A program made the translations under genes and the position numbers. The notes under the pieces were generated by a model. It worked only from the letters and a program-made list of their open reading frames with translations, was not told the DNA's origin and searched no databases. Shown here one piece after another: positions 8,784 through 17,176 of a stretch of 61,089 bases of DNA. The stretch is from an uncultured Alphaproteobacteria bacterium (GTDB taxonomy: Bacteria > Pseudomonadota > Alphaproteobacteria > RF32 > CAG-239), in contig CALXTS010000008.1 in assembly GCA_944391465.1 (NCBI GenBank), forward strand, positions 1-61,089, given 5' to 3'. Positions within the stretch are counted from its first letter, which is position 1. Each line of letters starts with the position of its first letter.

Positions 8784-10880
8784 TTAAAATTCATATCGAA
8801 AACCCAAATCAATATCATAAGGAAAACGAACTTTGTCCCCCACACGAGAAAGAGCCGTAAAATATAGTGACGTTTTATTATTGATAAACAAATTTACCCC
8901 GCCGCCAAACTCAAACATTACATCTTTATTGTTTTCATAAAATGTATAATTGGCAACTTTTACCTGAGCTTTATCCTGAAATTCTTTAACTAAGCCGCTG
9001 ATAACAAAAAATCGCCCCTGATAATTTTCTTCATTAAAATCTTTTCCGGCTCTGAGACTAAAACGTCCGGAAAAAGAATTGTTATTTCTGGCATCAACAA
9101 GCAAATTATAATTATTTTGATAACGAACATTATCCATTTTCATAAACACCGCTTGCAACTGAGGCTCTAAGAACCAACCTTCGGCAAAGTCAAATTTTTG
9201 CCCAACCTCGGCAGAAAGGCTCCAAGCATTGACATTATATTTTCCGTTAGCAGAAATCCCCATTGGCAAAAAACTGGTTACACGTTGCCGATGCATATAA
9301 TACGATGCAATCAAATCAAGATATCTGTTTTTTTCGCCTTGCCATATGGTATAGATTCCTAAAGAATACGTATCTCCGTTCCCGTATCCGGAACGATCAA
9401 ATTTTTGAGAGCTTTCAGTATAACCGCCAAATAAACCGATACTGGCTTTCTTTAATATATCTTGCTTAATCTCGGCATCTGCACCAACTTGAAAACCTTG
9501 CAAAGAAACCCTACTTTTTGTATTATCATCGAAAGAATATTTAGCTTCTCTGAGGATACCTTTTCCCCAAACGCCCTCTTTCTGAAGAAAACGTACCTCT
9601 CCCAAGCGACTGTTCAATGTTTGTAAATGTGTATAATAAACTGATTTAAGACTTGTATATACGTTTTTAGCAATAATTGAAGTATCCGTCAATTGCGGCG
9701 TACGATTCAAAACCCACTCATTACCATTGTGTTGCAAATCATATCGATAAGCACCGATATCAACTGCTCCTCCCAACAAATAAAAATTTTCATTATTATC
9801 TGCAGTTTGTACTAATTGTATTTCATTGGGAAAAACATCTGTTTCACTATAATCGGCCATTCCGATACCGAAATTTCCGCTTCCCGATAAAATATTTAAC
9901 TTATCATTAAGCCCACCGGCAACATTACTGTTTAAAATAAAATCACCATTTCCTGAAAGTTGATTTATATTTATCTCATTATATCCGCTTCCTCCGGATA
10001 AATCGACCCTTGCATTATCTAATTCCAGTTTCGGCAAATCAACCGCTCCGTAAATATCAACATTAGCGTTGCTGACAGATAAATTATTTTGAACCGTTGT
10101 TCCTTCATAAAAAAGAGCCCAACCTCCGTTTACGGTCAAATTATCAATTGTAGAACCTGATTCGGCAGCCATAATTCCTCCGTTTACAATCCCGTTTTGT
10201 AAAACACCATTATTCCAAATATTTAGCGTTCCGGAATTTAAGGTCGGTGCAACGGATGTCCCGTAAACATTTTGTATTCCACCATTAATAACCGCCTGCG
10301 ATGATGTCGCTCCAGAATTAACTGTTTCCGTAGATGAACTGCCAATCTGAGTCCCGAGACTGCTACCACCTGATTGTAAGGTTAAAGTTGAATAATTAAG
10401 TGTTGTATATTCAGCATTTCCGGAAACATACATATTACTACGACTATTCAAAGTTGTATTATTGACCGTTCCGCCGGAATTAACATAAATCGTACCGCTA
10501 CTTGCTGCACCATTAGAAACTCCTTGATCTTTAACCGTCATAGAAGCATACCTATCTATAACACTTCCATTAACCGTTCCAGAAACCTCTTGATAACCAT
10601 TTGCCATAACATGAGTATTATCAGCCGTTCCACCACTTTGAACAATTTGCGTAGCATATGAATATATTAAAGAATTTTTTGCCAACCCTCCATTTGCAAC
10701 AGTCTGCGTTCCATATACCATATAATTTTCCGTTGTCCCGTTTACAATCTGGTTTTGAACACTTAAGACCTGCCCGTTTTGAACCGTAACACCGGCGTCA
10801 ACATACACATTAACGGCTTGCGTTTCCGTTGATATTAAAAAAAACAAATTTACAATTAAAAACTTTTTCAAAAATCTCAT
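8784..10880 (-). CDS. AIDA-like autotransporter adhesin (type Va secretion)
   Basis: Protein of 698 aa from the ATG at 10880, chosen because MRFLKKFLIVNLFFLIS...TQA then forms a proper signal peptide; an ATG 24 nt upstream would add eight residues. The passenger (to about residue 380) is made of short Gly/Asn/Thr/Val repeats (NGTTENYMVYGTQTVANGG, GGTVNNTTLNSRSN) typical of AIDA-type beta helices. The last roughly 270 residues alternate as a beta barrel and end in RYEF, with the C-terminal Phe needed for outer-membrane insertion. It is expected to export its own passenger to the cell surface. The passenger has no enzymatic motif, so adhesion or self-association is likely. The gene stands alone. 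Confidence 0.88.
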   Translation of the reverse strand: MRFLKKFLIVNLFFLISTETQAVNVYVDAGVTVQNGQVLSVQNQIVNGTTENYMVYGTQTVANGGLAKNSLIYSYATQIVQSGGTADNTHVMANGYQEVSGTVNGSVIDRYASMTVKDQGVSNGAASSGTIYVNSGGTVNNTTLNSRSNMYVSGNAEYTTLNYSTLTLQSGGSSLGTQIGSSSTETVNSGATSSQAVINGGIQNVYGTSVAPTLNSGTLNIWNNGVLQNGIVNGGIMAAESGSTIDNLTVNGGWALFYEGTTVQNNLSVSNANVDIYGAVDLPKLELDNARVDLSGGSGYNEININQLSGNGDFILNSNVAGGLNDKLNILSGSGNFGIGMADYSETDVFPNEIQLVQTADNNENFYLLGGAVDIGAYRYDLQHNGNEWVLNRTPQLTDTSIIAKNVYTSLKSVYYTHLQTLNSRLGEVRFLQKEGVWGKGILREAKYSFDDNTKSRVSLQGFQVGADAEIKQDILKKASIGLFGGYTESSQKFDRSGYGNGDTYSLGIYTIWQGEKNRYLDLIASYYMHRQRVTSFLPMGISANGKYNVNAWSLSAEVGQKFDFAEGWFLEPQLQAVFMKMDNVRYQNNYNLLVDARNNNSFSGRFSLRAGKDFNEENYQGRFFVISGLVKEFQDKAQVKVANYTFYENNKDVMFEFGGGVNLFINNKTSLYFTALSRVGDKVRFPYDIDLGFRYEF

Positions 10881-10945
10881 ACCAATTCCAATCCATACAT
10901 TCAATAATACAAATATAAATCAGATGAATATTTTCAATATGCTGA

Positions 10946-10973
10946 TTGACAATTGTTTTGTAAAAAATACAAT
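10946..10973 (+). promoter_or_regulatory. Sigma70-type promoter for the NUDIX gene
   Basis: TTGACA (10946-10951), a 16-nt spacer, then TACAAT (10968-10973), 22 nt before the start codon at 10995. AGGGAGAA is the ribosome binding site. Seeing an intact promoter and RBS matters because the reading frame behind it is interrupted. Confidence 0.65.
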
Positions 10974-10994
10974 TTCAAACAAGGGAGAAAATTT

Positions 10995-11412
10995 ATGGAA
11001 AACATAACCAGAGTCGGCGTCGGTTTGTACATTATAAACGAAAAAAAAACAACTTCTTCTTGGCTTAAGAAAAAGTTCACACGGGAACGGAACATGGTGT
11101 CCTCCCGGCGGACATATGGAATTCGGAGAAAGTAATGAAACCGCTGCTATCCGAGAAGCTAAAGAAGAAACCGGACTGGATATAAATACTCAAGATGTCT
11201 CTCTACAGGGAGTAACCAATGATTTCTATCAAGAAAACAACAAACATTATATAACACTTCATCTCTCCTGCCATAAATATTCAGGAACTCCGGCTGTTAT
11301 GGAACCGGAAAAATGCGCCTGTTGGAAATGGTTTGATTTAGACTCTTTGCCTGAAAATTTAATGTTATCAGCTCAAAATTTCCTTAAAAATCATAACTTA
11401 AAAGAAATATAA
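10995..11412 (+). pseudogene. NUDIX hydrolase (MutT-like) interrupted by a +1 shift in an A9 run
   Basis: The first frame starts MENITRVGVGLYIINEKK and then runs into a poly-A tract at 11041-11049. Dropping one A there continues directly as QLLLGLRKSSHGNGTWCPP and then GGHMEFGESNETAAIREAKE. The repaired protein is 138 aa with a perfect Nudix box (G-x5-E-x7-REAKEETGL), the normal size for small MutT-like pyrophosphatases acting on nucleotides or nucleotide sugars. Every other codon is intact and promoter and RBS are good. The lesion may therefore be a recent mutation, a phase-variable or slippage tract, or a sequencing error. Substrate unknown. Confidence 0.8.
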
Positions 11413-11439
11413 AGTTAAAAAATTTTTTTACAATAATTG

Positions 11440-11469
11440 TTGACAATTTTAATATATATAAAATAATAT
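11440..11469 (+). promoter_or_regulatory. Promoter with a TA-repeat leader
   Basis: TTGACA (11440-11445), an 18-nt spacer and TAATAT (11464-11469) lie about 35 bp before the start at 11505. A TATATATA tract of roughly 25 bp separates the -10 box from the GGAG ribosome binding site. A dinucleotide tract in this position could change length and tune expression (inference). Confidence 0.6.
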
Positions 11470-11504
11470 ATATATATATAAATTTATATATATGGAGAAA
11501 AAAA

Positions 11505-12095
11505 ATGAAGAAAGCCAAAGACGTAAAAGAGTTTGTGGAAAAGATAGATTCCGCCAAGAAGGTAAATCCCAAAGATTTATCATCGGATCAAGATTTAACA
11601 ATAGCGATAATGAATCTGATAAGTATAGAGGAGCATTTGGTTTTTTCGGGAGCCAAGACCGGAAAGAACTCTTTTTATGATTTAATAGAAGAGATAAGGG
11701 AATTACGCAAAACATTAATGCAAAAGGTTATTCCGGCCTATGAAGGAGAGGTATGGTGCATATCAAAACATTTGCTGGCTTCATCAATGAGATTAATGGA
11801 AGTAGGGACTAAACAGCAATCATTAGGTCATAAAGAAGAGGCTTACAAACTGTTTAATCAGGCATATGAGTTGTACTGCCTGTTTTGGGGGCTTAATATG
11901 AATATGCTGAATGTTGATGATGTCAAATGGATAGAAGATAAAACGGAAGATATCAAAAAACTATCGGCAAAAGTTGAAGCGGCTGTATCAACATCACCTA
12001 AAAAGACTGAAACGCTAAAAGCAGAAGAACCGCAAGGAGCTTTGGCAAAAATGAAAACCTTTGTAAGAAAAGCCGTTGATTGTTGTATTGAATAA
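11505..12095 (+). CDS. Unrecognised cytoplasmic helical protein
   Basis: Protein of 196 aa, not recognised. It is predicted mostly helical, with a conserved-looking core (DLTIAIMNLISIEEHL, SFYDLIEEIRELRK, HKEEAYKLFNQAYELYCLFWGL), an Ala/Lys/Glu-rich linker near 155-175 and a basic C-terminus (MKTFVRKAVDCC). There is no signal peptide or transmembrane segment. It has its own promoter and a GGAG site close to ATG. A CxxC lipoprotein gene starts 10 bp downstream, so the two are probably co-transcribed. Confidence 0.7.
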   Translation: MKKAKDVKEFVEKIDSAKKVNPKDLSSDQDLTIAIMNLISIEEHLVFSGAKTGKNSFYDLIEEIRELRKTLMQKVIPAYEGEVWCISKHLLASSMRLMEVGTKQQSLGHKEEAYKLFNQAYELYCLFWGLNMNMLNVDDVKWIEDKTEDIKKLSAKVEAAVSTSPKKTETLKAEEPQGALAKMKTFVRKAVDCCIE

Positions 12096-12105
12096 GGAGG
12101 ACAGG

Positions 12106-12477
12106 ATGTTAAAAAAAGTCATTTCGTTATTTTTTTTAATCTTTATTTTTAGCGGATGCGACAACGACGCAAAATCAGAAAAAATAGCTTTAGAAGATAA
12201 TAAAATTTACTTTTTCTATTACAATGGTTGTCCGTATTGTCACCATGCGTTGGAATACATTGATAAAAAATACCCGAACCTCTCTATTAGTATGGTAAAC
12301 ATCTACAATGACGGAGGTTATGAATTATTCAGTGCCTGTGCATCAAAATTTAAGCTCGGTAGAAATATCGGAACACCATTGTTTTGCATGGGAGAGAACT
12401 ACCTGATGGGATGGTCAAAAGCATCTGAAACAGAATTTGACTCCTACGTTCAACCTTTCCTAAAAAAAGGCGGATAA
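12106..12477 (+). CDS. Thioredoxin/glutaredoxin-like lipoprotein with CPYC motif
   Basis: Protein of 123 aa. The start at 12106 is chosen because AAGGAGG lies just upstream and because MLKKVISLFFLIFIFSGC forms a lipoprotein signal with lipobox Cys18. The mature part has FFYYNGCPYC (Cys42, Cys45), a dithiol active site of glutaredoxin type, and a later GTPLFCMGENYLMG resembling the cis-Pro loop (TP). It is probably a membrane-anchored periplasmic thiol oxidoreductase. The partner is unknown; the preceding unknown gene shares its transcript. Confidence 0.75.
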   Translation: MLKKVISLFFLIFIFSGCDNDAKSEKIALEDNKIYFFYYNGCPYCHHALEYIDKKYPNLSISMVNIYNDGGYELFSACASKFKLGRNIGTPLFCMGENYLMGWSKASETEFDSYVQPFLKKGG

Positions 12478-12493
12478 AAATCCGCCTTTTTTT
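12462..12493 (+). terminator. Bidirectional intrinsic terminator
   Basis: A 13-bp stem, AAAAAAAGGCGGA / TCCGCCTTTTTTT, overlaps the end of the lipoprotein gene and reaches the stop of the convergent ArsR-like gene. Both strands end in a T run. Confidence 0.9.
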
Positions 12494-13136
12494 AAAATTC
12501 AGATTTATCATTTAACGAATCATACCTCTTATGAATACATTGGATACATGTTTTATGCACACCATCCGTAATTTCATAAATTACAAAACGCCCTGCTCTG
12601 CGGCTAGTCACAAAGCCATCATCTTTTAACCTTTTCAAATATTGCGAAACCTTCAACTGATTACTTCCGATACCTCTGACAATATCCGAAACATTTTGAG
12701 CTCCTTTTAAGGTCAAATATTCCAAAATCCGCATTTTATCATAATTAGCAAATAACTTTATTCGGTTAGCCGTCATCATTGTATAGTCAGACGGAAGCAA
12801 TTCTTTTACACCTTCTTTCAAAAAGAAAAAACTATCCGTCATATATCCGTACAATTTTCTCAAACAAACGAAAATACTGGCGGGATATTCTTCACAAATA
12901 TCATAATAAATAAATATACCTTTACGAGAAGTTTTAACCAAACTAGCGTCCCGCATTTTCTTTAAACTTTGAGAAATAATGACTTGCTCCTCACCAAGAG
13001 CTTTAGTAATTGAAGACACAGACGAACTACCGTTAACATCAAGATACTCCAAAATTCTCAATCGCAACGGATGAGAAATATAAGTAATACCTTTTACGGC
13101 CTTTTTCATAACATCAATTGGTAGTTGCTGTTCCAT
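12492..13136 (-). CDS. Tandem ArsR-type winged-helix transcriptional regulator
   Basis: Protein of 214 aa. The ATG at 13136 is preferred over a GTG two codons upstream because AAGGAG sits 5 nt before it. Two ArsR-like winged helices are fused: the first has HPLRLRILEYLDVNG, SSVSSITKALG and ISQSLKKMRDASLVKTSRKG; the second has YDKMRILEYLTLKG, NVSDIVRGIG and VSQYLKRLKDDGFVTSRRAG. ArsR proteins normally dimerise from single domains, so this could act as a covalent pseudo-dimer. No classical metal-binding CVC motif is seen in the first recognition helix; a lone CIQC lies near the C-terminus. Target genes are not evident. Confidence 0.82.
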   Translation of the reverse strand: MEQQLPIDVMKKAVKGITYISHPLRLRILEYLDVNGSSSVSSITKALGEEQVIISQSLKKMRDASLVKTSRKGIFIYYDICEEYPASIFVCLRKLYGYMTDSFFFLKEGVKELLPSDYTMMTANRIKLFANYDKMRILEYLTLKGAQNVSDIVRGIGSNQLKVSQYLKRLKDDGFVTSRRAGRFVIYEITDGVHKTCIQCIHKRYDSLNDKSEF

Positions 13137-13202
13137 AGACACTCCTTTTTACAAAATATATAGTAAAAAGACAAAACATTGCAAACAAAAAAAGCAACAG
13201 AT

Positions 13203-13233
13203 ACAAAAAAGGCTCTGAAAAAAACTCAGAGCC
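13203..13233 (-). terminator. Terminator of tRNA-Met
   Basis: On the minus strand GGCTCTGAG, a T-rich loop and CTCAGAGCC are followed by TTTTTTG, beginning 4 nt after the CCA end of the tRNA. Confidence 0.85.
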
Positions 13234-13237
13234 AAGT

Positions 13238-13313
13238 TGGTAGCGGGAGAGGGATTCGAACCCACGACACAAGGATTATGATTCCTCCGCTCTACCGACT
13301 GAGCTATCCCGCC
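13238..13313 (-). tRNA. tRNA-Met (anticodon CAT)
   Basis: A 76-nt cloverleaf including an encoded CCA. The acceptor is GGCGGGA / TCCCGCT (G1-U72 wobble), the D arm is GCTC..GAGC, the anticodon loop is ATCATAA (anticodon CAT) on the stem GAGGA/TCCTT, and the T loop is TTCGAAT. It lacks the C1-A72 mismatch of initiators and resembles alphaproteobacterial elongator tRNA-Met. tRNA-Ile2 (lysidine-modified CAT) is the alternative but less likely. One T-stem pair is mismatched. Confidence 0.93.
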
Positions 13314-13398
13314 ATCAAAATTCTCGTATCTTTTAATATCTATATCCATTATTGTCAAGATTTATTTTTAATCCAAAACAAATTTTCCACCATAAAAA

Positions 13399-13977
13399 TC
13401 AATCTCCGATAAGTTTAAGGATATCAAGCTCTAAATGATTGTGAGTTGAATCAGGACTGATAAAATATTTTAGATTACATCCCCAATTCAGTAAAATTTT
13501 ATATGTTTCTCTGCGTTCTTTACTCAAATAATCGTCTTTTCCAGCCTCAATCCAATAAATAGGAACAGTCTTATCAATATCACATTCAAAAGATAAATAG
13601 TCCGGAAAATCTCCGCACAAACTGATTACTTCAGACGGACTGTTAATAAGAGCAAGATAACAAGACATCAAACCACCTTGCGAATGTCCGAGCAAAATAA
13701 CATCACTCCAAGTCTGTCCCCTCTTCTCCAATTCATCTTCAATATTTTTTATAATATAATCAGCCGAATGATTAAATTGGCGAACATTCATCTGCATTGT
13801 TCCCGAAACTTCAACTTTATCAAACCATTGAAAACCATTAGGATGTTTTAAGTTTTTATACGGAGCATCAAAACACAAAATATCAGCTTTCTTTTGCCGA
13901 GCAATTTCATTAACCAACTCCCCATGAGCAGATTTGTTTGCTCCCTTTCCATGAAGAAAAACCAATAACCGATTCAT
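13399..13977 (-). CDS. Alpha/beta hydrolase (carboxylesterase/phospholipase type)
   Basis: Protein of 192 aa with LLVFLHGKGANKS (oxyanion-hole HG), the nucleophile elbow GHSQGG (Ser99), a late acidic segment EAGKDDYLS, and a catalytic His near residue 179 (DSTHNHLE). Size and motif order fit the Abhydrolase_2 esterase/lysophospholipase family. It is cytoplasmic (no signal peptide). It is a single gene; no pathway is suggested by its neighbours. Confidence 0.8.
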   Translation of the reverse strand: MNRLLVFLHGKGANKSAHGELVNEIARQKKADILCFDAPYKNLKHPNGFQWFDKVEVSGTMQMNVRQFNHSADYIIKNIEDELEKRGQTWSDVILLGHSQGGLMSCYLALINSPSEVISLCGDFPDYLSFECDIDKTVPIYWIEAGKDDYLSKERRETYKILLNWGCNLKYFISPDSTHNHLELDILKLIGD

Positions 13978-14075
13978 CGCCTCACTCCTTATCTAATTAT
14001 TCCAAGAATAGCCACTTCAAAAAACAACATGGCAAAATTATATAAAAGAATGTTTAATCTGCAAAGGAGAAAAAA

Positions 14076-14435
14076 ATGAAAAAATTTTTATTGCTTATAC
14101 TTTGTTCGATTCTGACAATAGCCTCAATAGCTCAAGCAAAAAAACACTCTTCAGGAGGCTTTACAGGACCTGGGGTAGAAATTATCAGTGTTAGTGAAGC
14201 TCTCGGTAAATCAGATGATGCCTATGTTGTTCTAAAAGGAAACATTAAACAGTCTTTAGGAGATGACATTTATGTTTTTACTGACCAAACAGGAACAATC
14301 AATATAGAAATCGATGAAGATGACTGGAATGGTCTCAACATCAGCCCGGAAGACATCATCATTATCAAAGGAGAAATAGACAAAGGCTGGAACAGCATAG
14401 AAGTCGATGTTGACGAAATCCAAATAGCACAATAA
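14076..14435 (+). CDS. YgiW/YdeI-type BOF (OB-fold) periplasmic stress protein
   Basis: Protein of 119 aa with a signal peptide (MKKFLLLILCSILTIASIAQA) and a mature OB-fold of the BOF family: GFTGPG, VLKGNIKQSLGDDIYVFTD, then INIEIDEDDWNGL. Members in enterobacteria are periplasmic and linked to stress or host-peptide tolerance. AAAGGAGA is the RBS. The gene is followed by its own terminator and so is monocistronic. Confidence 0.85.
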   Translation: MKKFLLLILCSILTIASIAQAKKHSSGGFTGPGVEIISVSEALGKSDDAYVVLKGNIKQSLGDDIYVFTDQTGTINIEIDEDDWNGLNISPEDIIIIKGEIDKGWNSIEVDVDEIQIAQ

Positions 14436-14442
14436 AGTAAAG

Positions 14443-14478
14443 AAGGCTGTTTGTTATAATAATCCAAACAGCCTTTTT
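14443..14478 (+). terminator. Intrinsic terminator after the BOF gene
   Basis: AAGGCTGTTTG and CAAACAGCCTT form an 11-bp stem followed by TTTTAA. Confidence 0.85.
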
Positions 14479-14494
14479 AATACAGGAGCTAATT

Positions 14495-15094
14495 ATGACA
14501 GACAAATTTTTAACACTGATACAAACGCGTCGCTCAATTTATAATTTGGGAAAAGAATCACCTCTTTATCCTGAAGAACTTAATCGAATTTTCCGCGAAT
14601 GCCTGAAACAATGCCCGACCGCGTTTAATTCACAATCAGGAAGATTAGCGGTTTTATACCAACACTATAATAAGCGATTATGGAACATAACATCAGACAT
14701 TTTGGAACAACTGAGTTCACCCGAACAATTTATTCAAACACAAAAGAAATTAAACAGCTTTGCTTCCGGAACCGGAACCATTCTCTATTTTATAGATGAC
14801 AGTATAACCCAAAAACTTCAAAAAAAATACCCCTTATACGCAGAACACTTTCCAACTTGGGCAGAACAAGCAAACGGAATGTTGCAATACATGATATGGA
14901 CGGCATTGGCTGAACACAAAATCGGCGCATCTTTACAACACTATAACCCCTTAATTGATGAACAGGTTCGCCATAGTTTTGATATTCCAAGCAATTGGCG
15001 ATTAACCGCACAAATGCCCTTTGGCTCTATAATACAACCGGCAGAAGAAAAAACTTTTGAATCTCTTGAAAAAAGAATAAAAATTTTTTATTGA
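14495..15094 (+). CDS. Nitroreductase-family protein (YdgI/Frm2-like)
   Basis: Protein of 199 aa. RRSIYNLG near the N-terminus is the FMN-phosphate contact of nitroreductases, PTAFNSQSGRLAVLY the next conserved block, and IGASLQHYNPLID plus AQMPFG the C-terminal ones. This combination is that of the nitroreductase branch once called fatty-acid repression mutant proteins. It is an FMN-dependent reductase of unknown physiological substrate. A good SD (CAGGAG) precedes it and a strong terminator follows, so it stands alone. Confidence 0.85.
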   Translation: MTDKFLTLIQTRRSIYNLGKESPLYPEELNRIFRECLKQCPTAFNSQSGRLAVLYQHYNKRLWNITSDILEQLSSPEQFIQTQKKLNSFASGTGTILYFIDDSITQKLQKKYPLYAEHFPTWAEQANGMLQYMIWTALAEHKIGASLQHYNPLIDEQVRHSFDIPSNWRLTAQMPFGSIIQPAEEKTFESLEKRIKIFY

Positions 15095-15101
15095 ATCAAC
15101 A

Positions 15102-15136
15102 AAAAGAAAGGCTGCTTTTTAAGCAGCCTTTCTTTT
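15102..15136 (+). terminator. Bidirectional intrinsic terminator
   Basis: A 16-bp stem, AAAAGAAAGGCTGCTT / AAGCAGCCTTTCTTTT, with a 3-nt loop between convergent genes ending at 15094 and 15141. Confidence 0.9.
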
Positions 15137-15140
15137 GAGC

Positions 15141-16475
15141 TTAATATTCAAAATACAAGAAAATATTTGCAATCGCCACACTCACGAGCATAACCGGAAT
15201 TGACCATAACAAAAATTTCATAAAATGAATATGTAATCCATGGCGCATTGCCATACCGGCAACAACCACATTGGCAGAAGCACCTACAAGAGTACCATTT
15301 CCACCAAAACAAGCACCTAGAGATAAAGCCCACCAAACAGGCATCATAACTTCACGCCCGCCGACAGCTTCTTCCATAGATTTGAGCATAGGAATCATGG
15401 TTGCCACAAACGGAATATTATCAATAGCGCTGGAAAGAATAGCAGAACTCCATAAAATCCAGTAAACCATTTTTTGAATACTTCCGTCTGTAAATTCAAT
15501 AAATTGCTGTCCCATAATTTCTAAAACACCGGTAACTTCCAAACCATGGACAATAATGAACAATCCGATAAAGAAAAAGATTGTTGTCCAATCAACCATT
15601 TGGAATATCTGTTCAATTTTATCTTCTCTCTCATGCCCTTTAACATTAAAAGTATAAAGCAACAACAAGATAGAAGCACCGGTAAGAGCAATGGTTCCAT
15701 TATCCAAATAAATTTGCTTAGCAAAAATAAATGAAATAATAACTAAAGCTAAAACGACCAAAGATTTAATCAAAAGCCCTTTGTCTTTAATGCTTTCTTT
15801 TTCATCCATCCGCATAACCAGAACTTGGTTTCTTTTGGTAGTAACCAACTGCTTTTTCCAGAAGAAATCAAACGCTAAAATCAACAAGGCCATAGTTACC
15901 ACAACAACCGGAGTTAAGTGATAAACAAAATCCATAAAACCAAGTTCAAGAGCAGAACCAATCAAAATATTAGGAGGATCCCCGATTAATGTAGCTGTAC
16001 CACCGATATTGGAAGCAAAAATTTCCAAAACCAAATACGGATACGGATTAATTTTCAATTTATTTGTAATTTGAAAAGTAATCGGTACAATCAAAAGTAC
16101 GGTAGTAACATTATCTAAGAAACCGGAGAAAACGGCAGTTACGGCAGCCAAAACGGCAAGAAGACCGCGCGGACTGGCCTTAACTTTTTTTACCCCCCAA
16201 ATAGCCACAAACTGAAAGAGACCAGACTTTTCAGTAATGGCAACTACTATCATCATACCTATCAACAAAGCCAAGGTATTAAAATCGATTCCGGCCAAAG
16301 CCTGTTTCTGAGACAAAAGTCCGGAAATAATCATAACCGCAGCACCTAACAAAGCCACAACGGCTCTGTTTACCTTTTCAGTAAATATAATAAAATAAGC
16401 TATAGATACAACAATAATAGAAAATAATTTAGGATCCATTCCCCAAATGAGGTTAGTACTGTTCAAAACATCCAT
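15141..16475 (-). CDS. ArsB/NhaD (ion transporter superfamily) permease
   Basis: Protein of 444 aa with about 11-12 hydrophobic segments. Family motifs are LIGMMIVVAITEKSGLF, SGFLDNVTTVLLIVPI, IGGTATLIGDPPNILIGS and a second-half inverted repeat with SAIDNIPFVATM and GNGTLVGASANVV. This is the layout of the SLC13/ArsB/NhaD group, close to putative Na+/H+ antiporter or anion permeases. No adjacent arsR or arsC supports an arsenite role; ion or dicarboxylate transport is equally possible. Confidence 0.85.
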   Translation of the reverse strand: MDVLNSTNLIWGMDPKLFSIIVVSIAYFIIFTEKVNRAVVALLGAAVMIISGLLSQKQALAGIDFNTLALLIGMMIVVAITEKSGLFQFVAIWGVKKVKASPRGLLAVLAAVTAVFSGFLDNVTTVLLIVPITFQITNKLKINPYPYLVLEIFASNIGGTATLIGDPPNILIGSALELGFMDFVYHLTPVVVVTMALLILAFDFFWKKQLVTTKRNQVLVMRMDEKESIKDKGLLIKSLVVLALVIISFIFAKQIYLDNGTIALTGASILLLLYTFNVKGHEREDKIEQIFQMVDWTTIFFFIGLFIIVHGLEVTGVLEIMGQQFIEFTDGSIQKMVYWILWSSAILSSAIDNIPFVATMIPMLKSMEEAVGGREVMMPVWWALSLGACFGGNGTLVGASANVVVAGMAMRHGLHIHFMKFLLWSIPVMLVSVAIANIFLYFEY

Positions 16476-16628
16476 TTTTTATTTTCCTTATACTTATATT
16501 AAAAATCCATACATTTTCATTATTACAACCTTTTTCGTTAACATAGGCTTAATTTATCCTTATTATCTAATTTAAAAACATAGAGTTTTCCTTATATCTA
16601 TAAAAAAGATATAACATTAGGAGGGAAA

Positions 16629-17108
16629 ATGATATTATCAAAAGCAATTCTGGCAGGCGGTTGTTTTTGGAAACTGCAACAAGCCTTTGAAAATAAAGAA
16701 GGGATAATATCCACTCAGGGCGGTTATATTGGCGGATGCGTACCCAACCCGACATACATGGAAATCAGCGGAGGACGCACCGGACACATTGAAGCGCTGG
16801 AAATAATATATGACAGCCAGACAATAAGCTACACGGCACTTTTAGACATATTTTTTGAATCCCACAATCCAACTCTGCAAACGAGTGCTCAAGAAAAAAC
16901 AGAAAACCAATACCGCTCTGCAATTTTCTATACATCAGAACAACAAAAACAAGAAGCCTTAACCAAAATTACAAAACTACAACTTTCACAAAAATATTTT
17001 TCACCAATAACCACTGAACTCATTCCGGCCGGAACATTCTATCCGGCAGCCGGACATATATCCGCACAATTAGCTAACGAAATCAAAAAACACTCATTTA
17101 GAAGGTAA
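16629..17108 (+). CDS. msrA: MsrA-like peptide methionine sulfoxide reductase, divergent
   Basis: Protein of 159 aa with the nucleophile motif GCFW, GGYIGG, PNPTYMEISGGRTGHIEAL (conserved Glu after GH) and NQYRSAIFYTSEQQ. It should reduce Met-S-sulfoxide. The loop before QYRS, normally GND.GT with an acidic residue, reads AQEKTEN here, so the Asp position appears to be Lys. The usual EDYHQ after FYPA is replaced by AGHIS, and no C-terminal recycling Cys exists. Activity may be altered or recycling unusual. RBS GGAGGGAAA. Confidence 0.82.
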   Translation: MILSKAILAGGCFWKLQQAFENKEGIISTQGGYIGGCVPNPTYMEISGGRTGHIEALEIIYDSQTISYTALLDIFFESHNPTLQTSAQEKTENQYRSAIFYTSEQQKQEALTKITKLQLSQKYFSPITTELIPAGTFYPAAGHISAQLANEIKKHSFRR

Positions 17109-17176
17109 TTATTTTACCATAAGTTTACCTTTATTGTTGATAATGATACCAAACAAAACAACGAGGGATAAATATT

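Noticed and set aside
11470..11494. TA-rich tract as a transposon target or satellite array
   Set aside because: Only a short alternating TA run in a promoter leader; no flanking element ends.
15141..16475. Arsenite efflux pump ArsB
   Set aside because: Same superfamily, but no ars genes lie nearby and the tandem-ArsR gene is 2 kb away in a separate unit; kept as a general ArsB/NhaD permease.
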